This document shows, piece by piece, positions 8,512 to 15,998 of a stretch of 64,000 bases of DNA. A program made the translations under genes and the position numbers. The notes under the pieces are model-generated. The model did not search any database. It was not told the origin of the DNA and saw only the letters and a list, made by a program, of their open reading frames with translations. Origin of the DNA: Chitinimonas arctica. Lineage in GTDB: Bacteria; Pseudomonadota; Gammaproteobacteria; Burkholderiales; Chitinimonadaceae. Each line of letters begins with the position of its first letter. The first letter of the stretch is position 1. The stretch is taken from positions 5,084,001 to 5,148,000 of the forward strand of contig NZ_CP041730.1 in the NCBI RefSeq assembly GCF_007431345.1, written 5' to 3'.

Positions 8512-10128
8512 TCACGGGAAGGCCGCCGCGAAGTCGGCCGCCGGCATCACGATGGCGCCGGATTGCCACTGCCATTTTTCCAGCGGGGTCGCCTGGATCA
8601 CGTTCGGATTGGTAGCCGGCATTTCCCAATGCACCTCATAGACCTGGCCATTGATCAGCAAGGTCATATGGGTACCGCCCCGAGCGGAAATCACCCCCAA
8701 AGGGACCTTCTTCAGCTGGTCCAGGGCGCTGAAGGTGGGCGCCTTGGTGGTGGATTTCGGCCGGTAGTCGATGATGGACTTGGTCTTCTCGACCGCGACG
8801 TCATCCTTGGTATACAAGCCTTTTTCCCGGACCCGCTTATAGGCCGAGGGATGCTCGGAAGTGCCATCCTCGGGATTGCGCGGACTGGGCGCCCAGAACA
8901 CGCCTTTCCAGCCGGCCTTGGTTTCCAGCGCGGTCTGCAGGGCGGTACCGCGCAGGCCGCCGCTACCGCTGAGTTTGCTTGCCTCGGTCGCCACCGCCTT
9001 CCAGGTTGCGCCGTCGCCCTTGGCGCCAAACGCATACTTGAGGATGTCGTAGACATACTGCGTGCAGTCGGACTGCGCGACGCCCGGGGTGATGGTGCTG
9101 CACTTGTTGCCCTGCAAGGTGCCGACCCCGCCGCTCGCGATGGCGGCCTGGTGTTCCAGCATGGCATCCCGTGCCTTGGCTGCGCCTACTTCGCCCAGGC
9201 TGTGGCTGGCGGGCGCCGCGCCGATCTTGGCCAGGGCGGGCCTATCCATGACCGCCACGATATTGCTGGTATTGACGAAGAAGGTCTGGTCCGCGTAGGC
9301 CAGCGGCGAGCCATCCTTGCGGGCCACGCAGCGCAGGGTGCAACGGCCGTGGCCGAGCTGGCCCTTGACGTTCTGTTCCGACAGTTCGAATTGCGCGGTC
9401 AAGGCGCCGGGGCGGCCCGGCACGGTACTGAAACCATCGGCCAGCTTGTCGTTGGCATCATAGAGCTCCCAGCTTTGATGGTTCGCCCCGGTGGCGCTGA
9501 TATTCGGCTTGATCGTTTGGGTGGCGACCTTGGCGCCGCCGGCCAGATTGATGTCGGCGATGGGGGTGATGCCGACCTGGGCCCGGTCATAGACCGCGGT
9601 GGCGCCCTTCCAGCTGGGCGCGGCAGGCGTGCGCTGCAGGACGCTCGCGCCGATGCTGGCGCCGACGGGCGGACGCACCTCCGCTTGCTCGCTGCTGCGC
9701 GCATCCGCTTCGTGGGCACGGCTCTCATCGAGGGGGATGGTACTGGGCCGGTCGTCGCTGGCCTGCTGGCCCACGTGGGTCAATTCATGCGCCAGCAGCC
9801 GCTGTCCTTCGCGGCTGTCCGGCCTGAACTGGCCATGGTTGAATACCACGTCCTGGCCCACGGTGTAGGCACGCGCGGCCACCGCATCGGCCGATTCCGC
9901 CGCCTTGGCATCGCCATGGATGCGAACTCCGCTGAAGTCCCGCCCCAGCTGCATTTCATAAGGGCGGCGGATTTCCTCGGCCAAGGGTGTCCCGGCGCCA
10001 TGGATAACCTCGCCGACCACCGGCGGCGCAATTTGCGGCACATTGTCCGGCACCGGTGGGCGCGACAGGGTGGCGCCCTCCTGCTTGCCACGGCTTTCCA
10101 GCGTGGCTTTCATATGACCGTCACTCAT
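8512..10128 (-). CDS. DUF4157 eCIS-associated protein with C-terminal Cys/His peptidase-like domain
   Basis: 538 residues. DUF4157 spans about residues 40-125 with HELTH at 114-118 and the usual DFSGVRIHGDAKA and YTVGQDVVFNHGQF motifs. A beta-rich middle (about 170-290) may be an Ig-like spacer. The C-terminal region (about 320-538) has DCTQYVYDILKYAFG with Cys355, and later GGTHMTLLINGQVYEVHW with His487 and His500. A Cys near a helix start and a His at a strand start are the layout of NlpC/P60 or papain-like hydrolases. I infer a peptidase, amidase or deamidase-type effector. The start overlaps the end of the small upstream gene; GGAGG lies before the ATG. Confidence 0.8.
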   Translation of the reverse strand: MSDGHMKATLESRGKQEGATLSRPPVPDNVPQIAPPVVGEVIHGAGTPLAEEIRRPYEMQLGRDFSGVRIHGDAKAAESADAVAARAYTVGQDVVFNHGQFRPDSREGQRLLAHELTHVGQQASDDRPSTIPLDESRAHEADARSSEQAEVRPPVGASIGASVLQRTPAAPSWKGATAVYDRAQVGITPIADINLAGGAKVATQTIKPNISATGANHQSWELYDANDKLADGFSTVPGRPGALTAQFELSEQNVKGQLGHGRCTLRCVARKDGSPLAYADQTFFVNTSNIVAVMDRPALAKIGAAPASHSLGEVGAAKARDAMLEHQAAIASGGVGTLQGNKCSTITPGVAQSDCTQYVYDILKYAFGAKGDGATWKAVATEASKLSGSGGLRGTALQTALETKAGWKGVFWAPSPRNPEDGTSEHPSAYKRVREKGLYTKDDVAVEKTKSIIDYRPKSTTKAPTFSALDQLKKVPLGVISARGGTHMTLLINGQVYEVHWEMPATNPNVIQATPLEKWQWQSGAIVMPAADFAAAFP

Positions 10129-10396
10129 CTTGGCCGCCTCCGGGCATCAGGTCGATGCGGGCCAGCACCGCTGCGGCGATCCGTGGCCCAAATTGCGCCG
10201 GCTGCAGGCTCTCTACCTGCATTGGCGCAACCGGCGCGTCGGCGCGTCCCTTTTCGGCCATGCCCGCCGCCGCGCGGCCTCGCAGCAAGCTGGCCAGCTC
10301 CGTTTCGACCGCCGCGCGCAAGTCGGCGGCTTGACCGGGGCGTATATCCAATCCCTCGATCACCAAACGTTCGATATGGAGTTCGACGTTCATCAC
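10121..10396 (-). CDS. Small eCIS-cluster protein of unknown function
   Basis: 91 residues, MMNVELHIERLVIEGLDI at the start, then an alanine-rich helix and a short C-terminus. Small proteins starting with VHIERLVLDGL-like strands are common between the ATPase and DUF4157 genes of eCIS clusters, but I know no function for them. Both ends overlap neighbouring genes (ATGA at the 5' end with the ATPase stop, eight bases at the 3' end), which argues that it is translated. No signal peptide or metal motif is visible. Confidence 0.75.
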   Translation of the reverse strand: MMNVELHIERLVIEGLDIRPGQAADLRAAVETELASLLRGRAAAGMAEKGRADAPVAPMQVESLQPAQFGPRIAAAVLARIDLMPGGGQDE

Positions 10397-12483
10397 GACC
10401 GCCCCCCGCTCTGTATGGCCCGGAATTCCGACTCATTGATCTGCTTGTCCAGCTTACGCAGTTCGGTGCGGGTGGCCGACAGCAGCAGCGGCATACTGAC
10501 CGCGCCGGCTTCGACTGCCGCGGCGAAGGCGGCATTCAGGGCGATGCTCTGGATATTGCCGCCGGACAGGTTGAAACGTGCCAGGCGCTCGAAGTCCAAG
10601 CCCTCACTGGGCACGGTCGGCGCCAACGCCTTCTGCCACATCAATTTGCGCTCCGGCAGGCCGGGGAAAGGGAAATTGACGATAAAACGCAGGCGCCGCA
10701 TAAAGGCGGCATCCAGGGCGCTTTTCATATTCGTGGCCAGGATGGCGATGCCGGAAAAGCTCTCCATGCGCTGCAGCAGATAGTTGACTTCGATATTGGC
10801 GTAGCGGTCGTGGCTGTCCTTGACCTCGCTGCGCTTGCCGAACAGTGCATCCGCCTCGTCGAAGAACAGGATGGCGCCGCCCTGTTCGGCCGCGTCGAAC
10901 AGCTTGCGCAGGTTTTTCTCGGTCTCGCCGATGTATTTGCTGACGATGGCCGACAGGTCGATACGGTATAAGGCCAGTTGCAGCGCATTGGCCAATACTT
11001 CAGCCGCCATGGTCTTGCCGGTACCGCTCTCACCGGCAAACAGCGCGCTGATGCCCAGCCCTCGCGTCATCTTTTGCGCATAACCCCAGTCCTGGTAAAC
11101 CCGGTAGCGGCCATGCACCTGGGTGACGATCTGCTTGAGCAGGCTGCTTGCCTCCGCCGGCAGGACCAGGTCATCCCAATCCGCCTTGGGCTCCAGCCGC
11201 TGCGCCAACAGGTCGAGGCGGGGGCGGGCCAGTTCGCAGCATTGCCGCCAAAGCTGCGGCGGCAGCGGTCCCGCCGTTTGCTCGGCCAGCCCGGCAACCT
11301 GGTCGATATCGCGCAGGCTTAAACAAAACTGGCCGGCCAGCAGGGCGGCGGTCTCGGCATGGTCGCCGGCGGCATCCCGTTCCGCCAACACGTCCAGCCA
11401 GGCATCGCGCTGCTCCGCCGGGGTCGGCTTGGACACGGTGGTGCCGTAGCTATTGGCCAGCGGCCATGCCGGCCGTTCGCGCACGCTGACGAACACCAGG
11501 CCCAGGTCGCGCGTCAATAGCCACTGCAAGGCGCTGGCCTGTTCATGCCCGGCACTCTCCCACTCGCCGGCATCGATATGAATCGCCACGCCCAGCAGCA
11601 TGGTTTCGCGCTGCCAAAGACGGGCGAAGGTCTCCAGCTCGGTACGCGCGGTCGGGATATCCGCCAGGCTCAATCGATAGAGGCGGCGCTGCAGGCCTGC
11701 CGCAACCTGGTCGGCCACGGCGGCCTTGCTACCGTCGTCCACGCCTAGCAGCAATACCACGGGTACCCGTCCGGCGGCTGCCCCCAGATGCAACTGGGCG
11801 GCGATCTCGCTCGCCACCTGGCTTTGCGAGGCGGACAGGCTGCCGGAGTCGGCCAGCGGCGCGCCCAGCAGCAGGCCAAGACGCTCGTCCAGTACATTCA
11901 GTCCCTTGATGCAATTGACGATGCGCTCGTCCGCGCGCAGCCCTGCCGCGGTCAGGGGCGTGGTGCCGGGTTGATTGATCTCCAACAGGCGCAGGTAGCG
12001 CAAGGGACGGTGGGGCGACAGCGCCTCCCAGGCAGGGTCGCTGAAGGCTTGCATGGCCAGGGCAAAGCTCGGGTAGCCGCGGCAGCCTGGAATCGCCGCG
12101 CAGAGCGCGGCTTGGCTGGGATCCAATTCGGCGGCCACGCACAGCAGCAAGGTATCGCGCTCGAAATCGGACAATCCCATCCGATCGGCCAGTTGCAGCA
12201 AGGCCGGCAACGGCTCGCACCGCGCGGCCGCCTCACGCGCGGCACTCACCTGCTCCAGCAGATTGGCGCTGCTCGGCGCCGGCAGCGCGACCTGCCCTAC
12301 CGGCGCGCCATTCGATTTGCCGCCCTTGAACCAATCCAGCAAGCCTGGCGTGGGGCCAACCGTGCCGACCGGCGGCGCATCGCCGACGTCGCCGGGAACC
12401 AGCGCGGTCAAGGTCAACCGCAACCATTGCAGCGAGGCGGCCAGGTAGCGGTTATTGGCGTCTAGCCAGCCGGTATCGCTCAT
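10393..12483 (-). CDS. AAA+ ATPase of contractile injection system (Afp15/Pvc15-like)
   Basis: 696 residues. The N-terminal half is a divergent helical/AAA-like region with DFERDTLLLCVAAELD and a degenerate second ATPase module; the C-terminal module is a clear AAA+ domain. Walker A is GESGTGKT at 484-491 and Walker B is ILFFDEADALFG with the DEAD at 542-545. MRRLRFIVNFPFPGLPERKLMW supplies the sensor/arginine-finger region. Such an ATPase is present in nearly all eCIS clusters (Afp15), and is thought to act in assembly or cargo loading rather than recycling, because the particle is released. The gene overlaps its neighbours at both ends. Confidence 0.92.
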   Translation of the reverse strand: MSDTGWLDANNRYLAASLQWLRLTLTALVPGDVGDAPPVGTVGPTPGLLDWFKGGKSNGAPVGQVALPAPSSANLLEQVSAAREAAARCEPLPALLQLADRMGLSDFERDTLLLCVAAELDPSQAALCAAIPGCRGYPSFALAMQAFSDPAWEALSPHRPLRYLRLLEINQPGTTPLTAAGLRADERIVNCIKGLNVLDERLGLLLGAPLADSGSLSASQSQVASEIAAQLHLGAAAGRVPVVLLLGVDDGSKAAVADQVAAGLQRRLYRLSLADIPTARTELETFARLWQRETMLLGVAIHIDAGEWESAGHEQASALQWLLTRDLGLVFVSVRERPAWPLANSYGTTVSKPTPAEQRDAWLDVLAERDAAGDHAETAALLAGQFCLSLRDIDQVAGLAEQTAGPLPPQLWRQCCELARPRLDLLAQRLEPKADWDDLVLPAEASSLLKQIVTQVHGRYRVYQDWGYAQKMTRGLGISALFAGESGTGKTMAAEVLANALQLALYRIDLSAIVSKYIGETEKNLRKLFDAAEQGGAILFFDEADALFGKRSEVKDSHDRYANIEVNYLLQRMESFSGIAILATNMKSALDAAFMRRLRFIVNFPFPGLPERKLMWQKALAPTVPSEGLDFERLARFNLSGGNIQSIALNAAFAAAVEAGAVSMPLLLSATRTELRKLDKQINESEFRAIQSGGRS

Positions 12484-13805
12484 GGCACGGTCACCTTTAA
12501 CGCGGAATCGAAATCCAGGCGGCCGCTCTGCGGATCGACCGTGACCGGCAGGCTGTCTATGCCGTCCACCCGCAATCTCAGCAAATACTCGCCGGCCGGC
12601 ACATTCGGCACTTCGAACGACACCGCCGTTGGCGCGAGCGGATCAAGCGGGGTATCGAGCAGGGTTGGAACCAGCGTCCGTGAACCGAATAGCAGCGAGC
12701 AAGCGGGTAATTGCCGCGCTTGCAACCGAGGTACGCAATCGAGCTGCACGATATCGCCTGGATTGCACACCGCGGGACTGGCCGGCGCCGCCAACGCCAC
12801 GATGGGCGCCAGGGCGATGGGGACGGTATTCGAGCGGAAAATCGGCAGCGAGGCCTGGCTGACCCGCAGCGACAGGCTCAGGATGCCGCTGGCCCACTCA
12901 TGAATGGCCTGCGGCCGCTCGGCCAGGCTGGGCAGCTGTACCAACAGCGATCCTTCACGTGGTCCGGCGCTTACCGGCAGGATCAGCGCCTGGCCGGCCT
13001 GGATGTTTTCCAAAACGGCGGCCACATCGGGCGACGCTTGCAAGTGGCTGCCCAGGATCACGATGCCGTCGCCCAAGCGCACCGCCGGCAAGGCATCGGC
13101 CAAGGCCGATCTGGCCATGGAGAGCGCCGGGTACGGCGTGGCGATGGCGGCCGGCCCCCGGTCGTCCTGGCCGCGCTTGAGCACCGGCAGCGGGGCGTGG
13201 GCGGCGCCGGTAGCCTGGATCAGGACCACCGACACGGTATAGGCCATGCTTAGCCGATAGCGGGCCTGCATGGCGGTCCATAGCTTCGACAACTCGTCCG
13301 GGTTGAGATAAAGCGGCGAGATCTTGACCATTTCCACCTGGTCGGCCAGGTCCACGGCGGACAGCGAACCGAATACGCCGGGAACGGCGATGCCATCGAC
13401 CGGCGATGGCGCATCCAGGGCGATCCGCAGTTGTTCGCGGGTCAGTACCGGGTTTTCGTGCAGCAACTGCATGGCAAAGCCCAGCAGGATTTCGGCGTTC
13501 ATATCCTGGCTGCCGTGCGCGCTGAGCAGATAGTGCAGGTCCAGTGCCAGCGGCGGATAGCCGACCCGGCCGCCCAGGCTGTCCCGCCCCGGCAGCCCCG
13601 CATTGCGCCAGCCGAGATTGGGCGAGACCTGGTAGAGAAATAGATTGAGCTGGTTGGGTTCGTCGCTGCCGGAAGCAATCCGGTCCGGTGGCGAAGCCGA
13701 CACGGTATAGCTGCCTATCGCGGCCAGGTCGTGGTTGATCAAGCCATTGTTGAGCAGGTCCTTGAGCGCGACGGTGACGGCCGCAATGGCGAGGGGTCCG
13801 CTCAT
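12480..13805 (-). CDS. Pvc16/DUF4255-family tail terminator
   Basis: 441 residues. The N-terminal 200 residues are a DUF4255/Pvc16_N domain: IAAVTVALKDLLNNGL, PNQLNLFLYQVSPNLGWRN (about 50-68), YPPLALDLHYLLSAHG and LLGFAMQLLHENPVLTREQL. This domain caps the sheath and tube at the end away from the baseplate (Afp16). The C-terminal half is beta-rich, with IPIALAPIVALAA-like segments and a final Ig-like part (EVPNVPAGEYLLRLRVDGIDS). An extra C-terminal Ig-like region is common in the eCIS versions. ATGA overlaps on both sides place it firmly in the operon. Confidence 0.9.
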   Translation of the reverse strand: MSGPLAIAAVTVALKDLLNNGLINHDLAAIGSYTVSASPPDRIASGSDEPNQLNLFLYQVSPNLGWRNAGLPGRDSLGGRVGYPPLALDLHYLLSAHGSQDMNAEILLGFAMQLLHENPVLTREQLRIALDAPSPVDGIAVPGVFGSLSAVDLADQVEMVKISPLYLNPDELSKLWTAMQARYRLSMAYTVSVVLIQATGAAHAPLPVLKRGQDDRGPAAIATPYPALSMARSALADALPAVRLGDGIVILGSHLQASPDVAAVLENIQAGQALILPVSAGPREGSLLVQLPSLAERPQAIHEWASGILSLSLRVSQASLPIFRSNTVPIALAPIVALAAPASPAVCNPGDIVQLDCVPRLQARQLPACSLLFGSRTLVPTLLDTPLDPLAPTAVSFEVPNVPAGEYLLRLRVDGIDSLPVTVDPQSGRLDFDSALKVTVP

Positions 13806-14707
13806 CGCCGGCCTCCATTGCGTGTCTTCAAATACGCCTCCAGGCTAAGCCTGGGGGCGGCGGGCTGGGTCGATTGCGTAGTCCTGGCCGGCGTGGCGCT
13901 GGCCTTGATCTCGATGCGGCCGATGTTGATATGTATCGTGGCCGGCGGCGGCGGCGCGAGCGGCGCGGCCGGCAGGCGTGGGCCGGCGGCGAGGGGCTTG
14001 GGCAACGGCGGAAACAGCGGCTGCAGATTGGGACGGGGCGGAACAGCCGGCGGGGCCGCGCCCGGATGCACCGCCATGCGCTGTTTCGTGCGGGTCGGTG
14101 GCGGCGACACCCCCTCTTCCGCCGGCTTGGCGCCGGCTATGGCCATGGCGTCCACTTGCTTCAATGGCGGCGCCGAAAGCGGCGTCCTGCGGATTGGCGT
14201 AGCGACGGGATCGTCGGTCAACGCCGCCACGCCCGCCCTTGTTGCGGCTACCGCAGCCGATGGGGTCTGGATTCGGGCATCGATGGCCGCTGCGATCCGC
14301 ACCTCGCCCGCGTTGGCATGCGGGGGCCGGCTTGCCAAGGGCAGCTTCCCGCCCCGCTCGGCACGGTGATCCAATCCCACCGCGCCAGCCGGTACGTCCA
14401 GACTGGATTCGGACGAGCGTTGAAGCAATTCCGATTCGTCGCCTGCATCGCGCGGCCGAGCAAGGGGCTGTCGATCGCCTACATTTGGCAAATGGCGGCC
14501 CGGGTGGTCGCCGAATCGGCTAGCGGGCGCCGCATCGGGGAGTGGGCCGCCGGGCCATTCGTGCAGCGCGCTGTCTTGTAGCGCCGGCAGCGAAATATCC
14601 GGCGACGAGCGTACGGCTACCGATTCGTAGCGGCTCGCCTGCCGCCGTTGCAGCACCGCGCCCTGCCCCAGCGAGCGATCCAGCAGTCCGGCAAAAAAAT
14701 CGCTCAT
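13802..14707 (-). CDS. Proline/alanine-rich eCIS-cluster protein, unknown function
   Basis: 301 residues. It starts MSDFFAGLLDRSLG and AVLQRRQASRYE, a short N-terminal motif often seen in poorly characterised eCIS proteins next to the terminator. Most of the rest is low-complexity, rich in proline, alanine and arginine, probably disordered. The end carries a hydrophobic strand HINIGRIEIKASATP, a pattern I associate with proteins in these loci. No enzyme motif is visible. Stop and start overlap the terminator gene (ATGA), so it belongs to the operon. A role in tube length, assembly or cargo capture is possible but unsupported. Confidence 0.75.
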   Translation of the reverse strand: MSDFFAGLLDRSLGQGAVLQRRQASRYESVAVRSSPDISLPALQDSALHEWPGGPLPDAAPASRFGDHPGRHLPNVGDRQPLARPRDAGDESELLQRSSESSLDVPAGAVGLDHRAERGGKLPLASRPPHANAGEVRIAAAIDARIQTPSAAVAATRAGVAALTDDPVATPIRRTPLSAPPLKQVDAMAIAGAKPAEEGVSPPPTRTKQRMAVHPGAAPPAVPPRPNLQPLFPPLPKPLAAGPRLPAAPLAPPPPATIHINIGRIEIKASATPARTTQSTQPAAPRLSLEAYLKTRNGGRR

Positions 14708-14710
14708 GGC

Positions 14711-15430
14711 CTAAGCCCCGATCAGGTCAAGGTAAAGCCGCCGCCGCCGGGGCGACATGGCCAGGATGTCCCGTTCGGACCAGCCATAGGCCAGGGCCAG
14801 CGCGTGGATATCGCAAAGCAGGCGCTGCCCCCAGTCCTCGATCTCACCCCATAGGTAGGAAAGGATGTCGAAAGCCGTGACCCAGCAATGCGCGCAGGCC
14901 GGACAATCGAGAGACAGCTCCACCACGGCCTGCGGATCAAGCTGGGCCAAGCGGCTGGAGAGGGTAGCGATGACTTCCTCGGGCAGCTGTTGCGGCGGCA
15001 CGGGGTCGCCGGCCAGGCTGGCCGATACCACGCAGCGCTGCATCAGCTCATGACGTTGCCGGTCCTGGCTGGCTTGCATTGCAATCAGCAGATCCTCGCT
15101 GTTCGGCGGGCGGCAGCGCAGTGCATAGCCCTGGGTCTCGATCAGTAGCGGCAGTTCGGCGCTTGGGCCGGGGGCGCGGATATCACGGGTCTCGAAGGTC
15201 AATTCGAGCTTTTCGGCACACTGCGGACAACTGGCCACGCCTTGCAATTGCTGGCCGAACAGCTGCTCCCGCAGGCGCAATAGATATTCGTCGCGCTCGC
15301 CTATGCTTGTCGCCGCCCACTGCGCCCAGGACCGTTCCGGCCAGCCGGCCGCCAGCAGGCAAAGCGCCCTTTGCACCGGGGCCTGGCCGCCCGCCTGATC
15401 CCAGACGGTGAACAGTGTCGAAGTATCCAT
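14711..15430 (-). CDS. T4 gp26-like baseplate/hub assembly protein with Cys pairs
   Basis: 239 residues. It has two cysteine pairs, CPQC (about residue 63) and CPAC (about 174), probably one zinc-binding site. The C-terminus has ALAYGWSERDILAMSPRRRRLYLDLIG, a conserved ending of the 'T4 base plate protein'/hub assembly chaperone-like proteins in eCIS clusters and large phages. The order tube, this gene, unknown, terminator is common. The protein probably helps baseplate assembly and may not be in the finished particle. The assignment rests on the C-terminal motif and gene order. Confidence 0.75.
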   Translation of the reverse strand: MDTSTLFTVWDQAGGQAPVQRALCLLAAGWPERSWAQWAATSIGERDEYLLRLREQLFGQQLQGVASCPQCAEKLELTFETRDIRAPGPSAELPLLIETQGYALRCRPPNSEDLLIAMQASQDRQRHELMQRCVVSASLAGDPVPPQQLPEEVIATLSSRLAQLDPQAVVELSLDCPACAHCWVTAFDILSYLWGEIEDWGQRLLCDIHALALAYGWSERDILAMSPRRRRLYLDLIGA

Positions 15431-15447
15431 TTCGGCCCGCGCCCGCG

Positions 15448-15978
15448 TCAGACCGGATTGGTAAAGGTCGGCTCTTGCGGTTCGGCCACTTCCACATCCC
15501 GCTCCCAGCCTTCGTTCTCGATCTTGATATGCTGGATGGCGATGGCATTGGCATTCGCATCCAGATCGGACAGGGCCTGGAATTCGCTTACCCAGCAGCG
15601 GTAGAGCTTATAAGCCAAGGCCACCTGGCCGGCCTCGTTGTAGACCTTGATGATCAGGTTCTTGCGGAAGTCCTTGAGCGAAACCTCCGCGCCCAGGCCG
15701 GCGCCGTAGTTCCAGACCTTGTTGGCCCACTGCTCGAACTCCTTGTCATGCGTCACGCCGCGTTCCAGCGTGATCGCCTCGTACTCGCTGCGGCCGGGCG
15801 ACTTGCGGCTGCTGCTATGGTCGCCACCATCGCGGTGCTTGACCACCTCGGTCGTGCGTTTGAAGCTGCTGACCTTGCTGATCCCGGCGACCGGCGTGGT
15901 GCTCCCCTCGAAAAACACCTGGAATTTGAAGTTCTTGTAGGGATCGAAGCGCTGGGTATTTACAGTGAACTGTGCCAT
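15448..15978 (-). CDS. Phage tail tube protein (T4 gp19-like), eCIS inner tube
   Basis: 176 residues, MAQFTVNTQRFDPYKNFKFQ at the start. I chose ATG 15978 because AGAGGA lies nine bases upstream, between the sheath stop and this gene. Diagnostic segments are PYKNFKFQVFFEG (12-24), VAGISKVSSFKRTTEVVKHRDGGD (about 30-53), then ITLERGVTHDKEFEQWANKV and the C-terminal IKIENEGWERD. These belong to the gp19 tube family. Hexamers of this protein stack to make the hollow tube driven out on sheath contraction. Its size matches Afp1/Afp5-class tube proteins. Only one tube gene is in the window. Confidence 0.95.
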   Translation of the reverse strand: MAQFTVNTQRFDPYKNFKFQVFFEGSTTPVAGISKVSSFKRTTEVVKHRDGGDHSSSRKSPGRSEYEAITLERGVTHDKEFEQWANKVWNYGAGLGAEVSLKDFRKNLIIKVYNEAGQVALAYKLYRCWVSEFQALSDLDANANAIAIQHIKIENEGWERDVEVAEPQEPTFTNPV

Positions 15979-15998
15979 GGCGATTGTCCTCTGGAGGC

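Noticed and set aside
8047..10971. 974-codon open frame on the plus strand
   Set aside because: Antisense to both DUF4157 genes and the ATPase. Length is explained by codon bias; composition is not protein-like.
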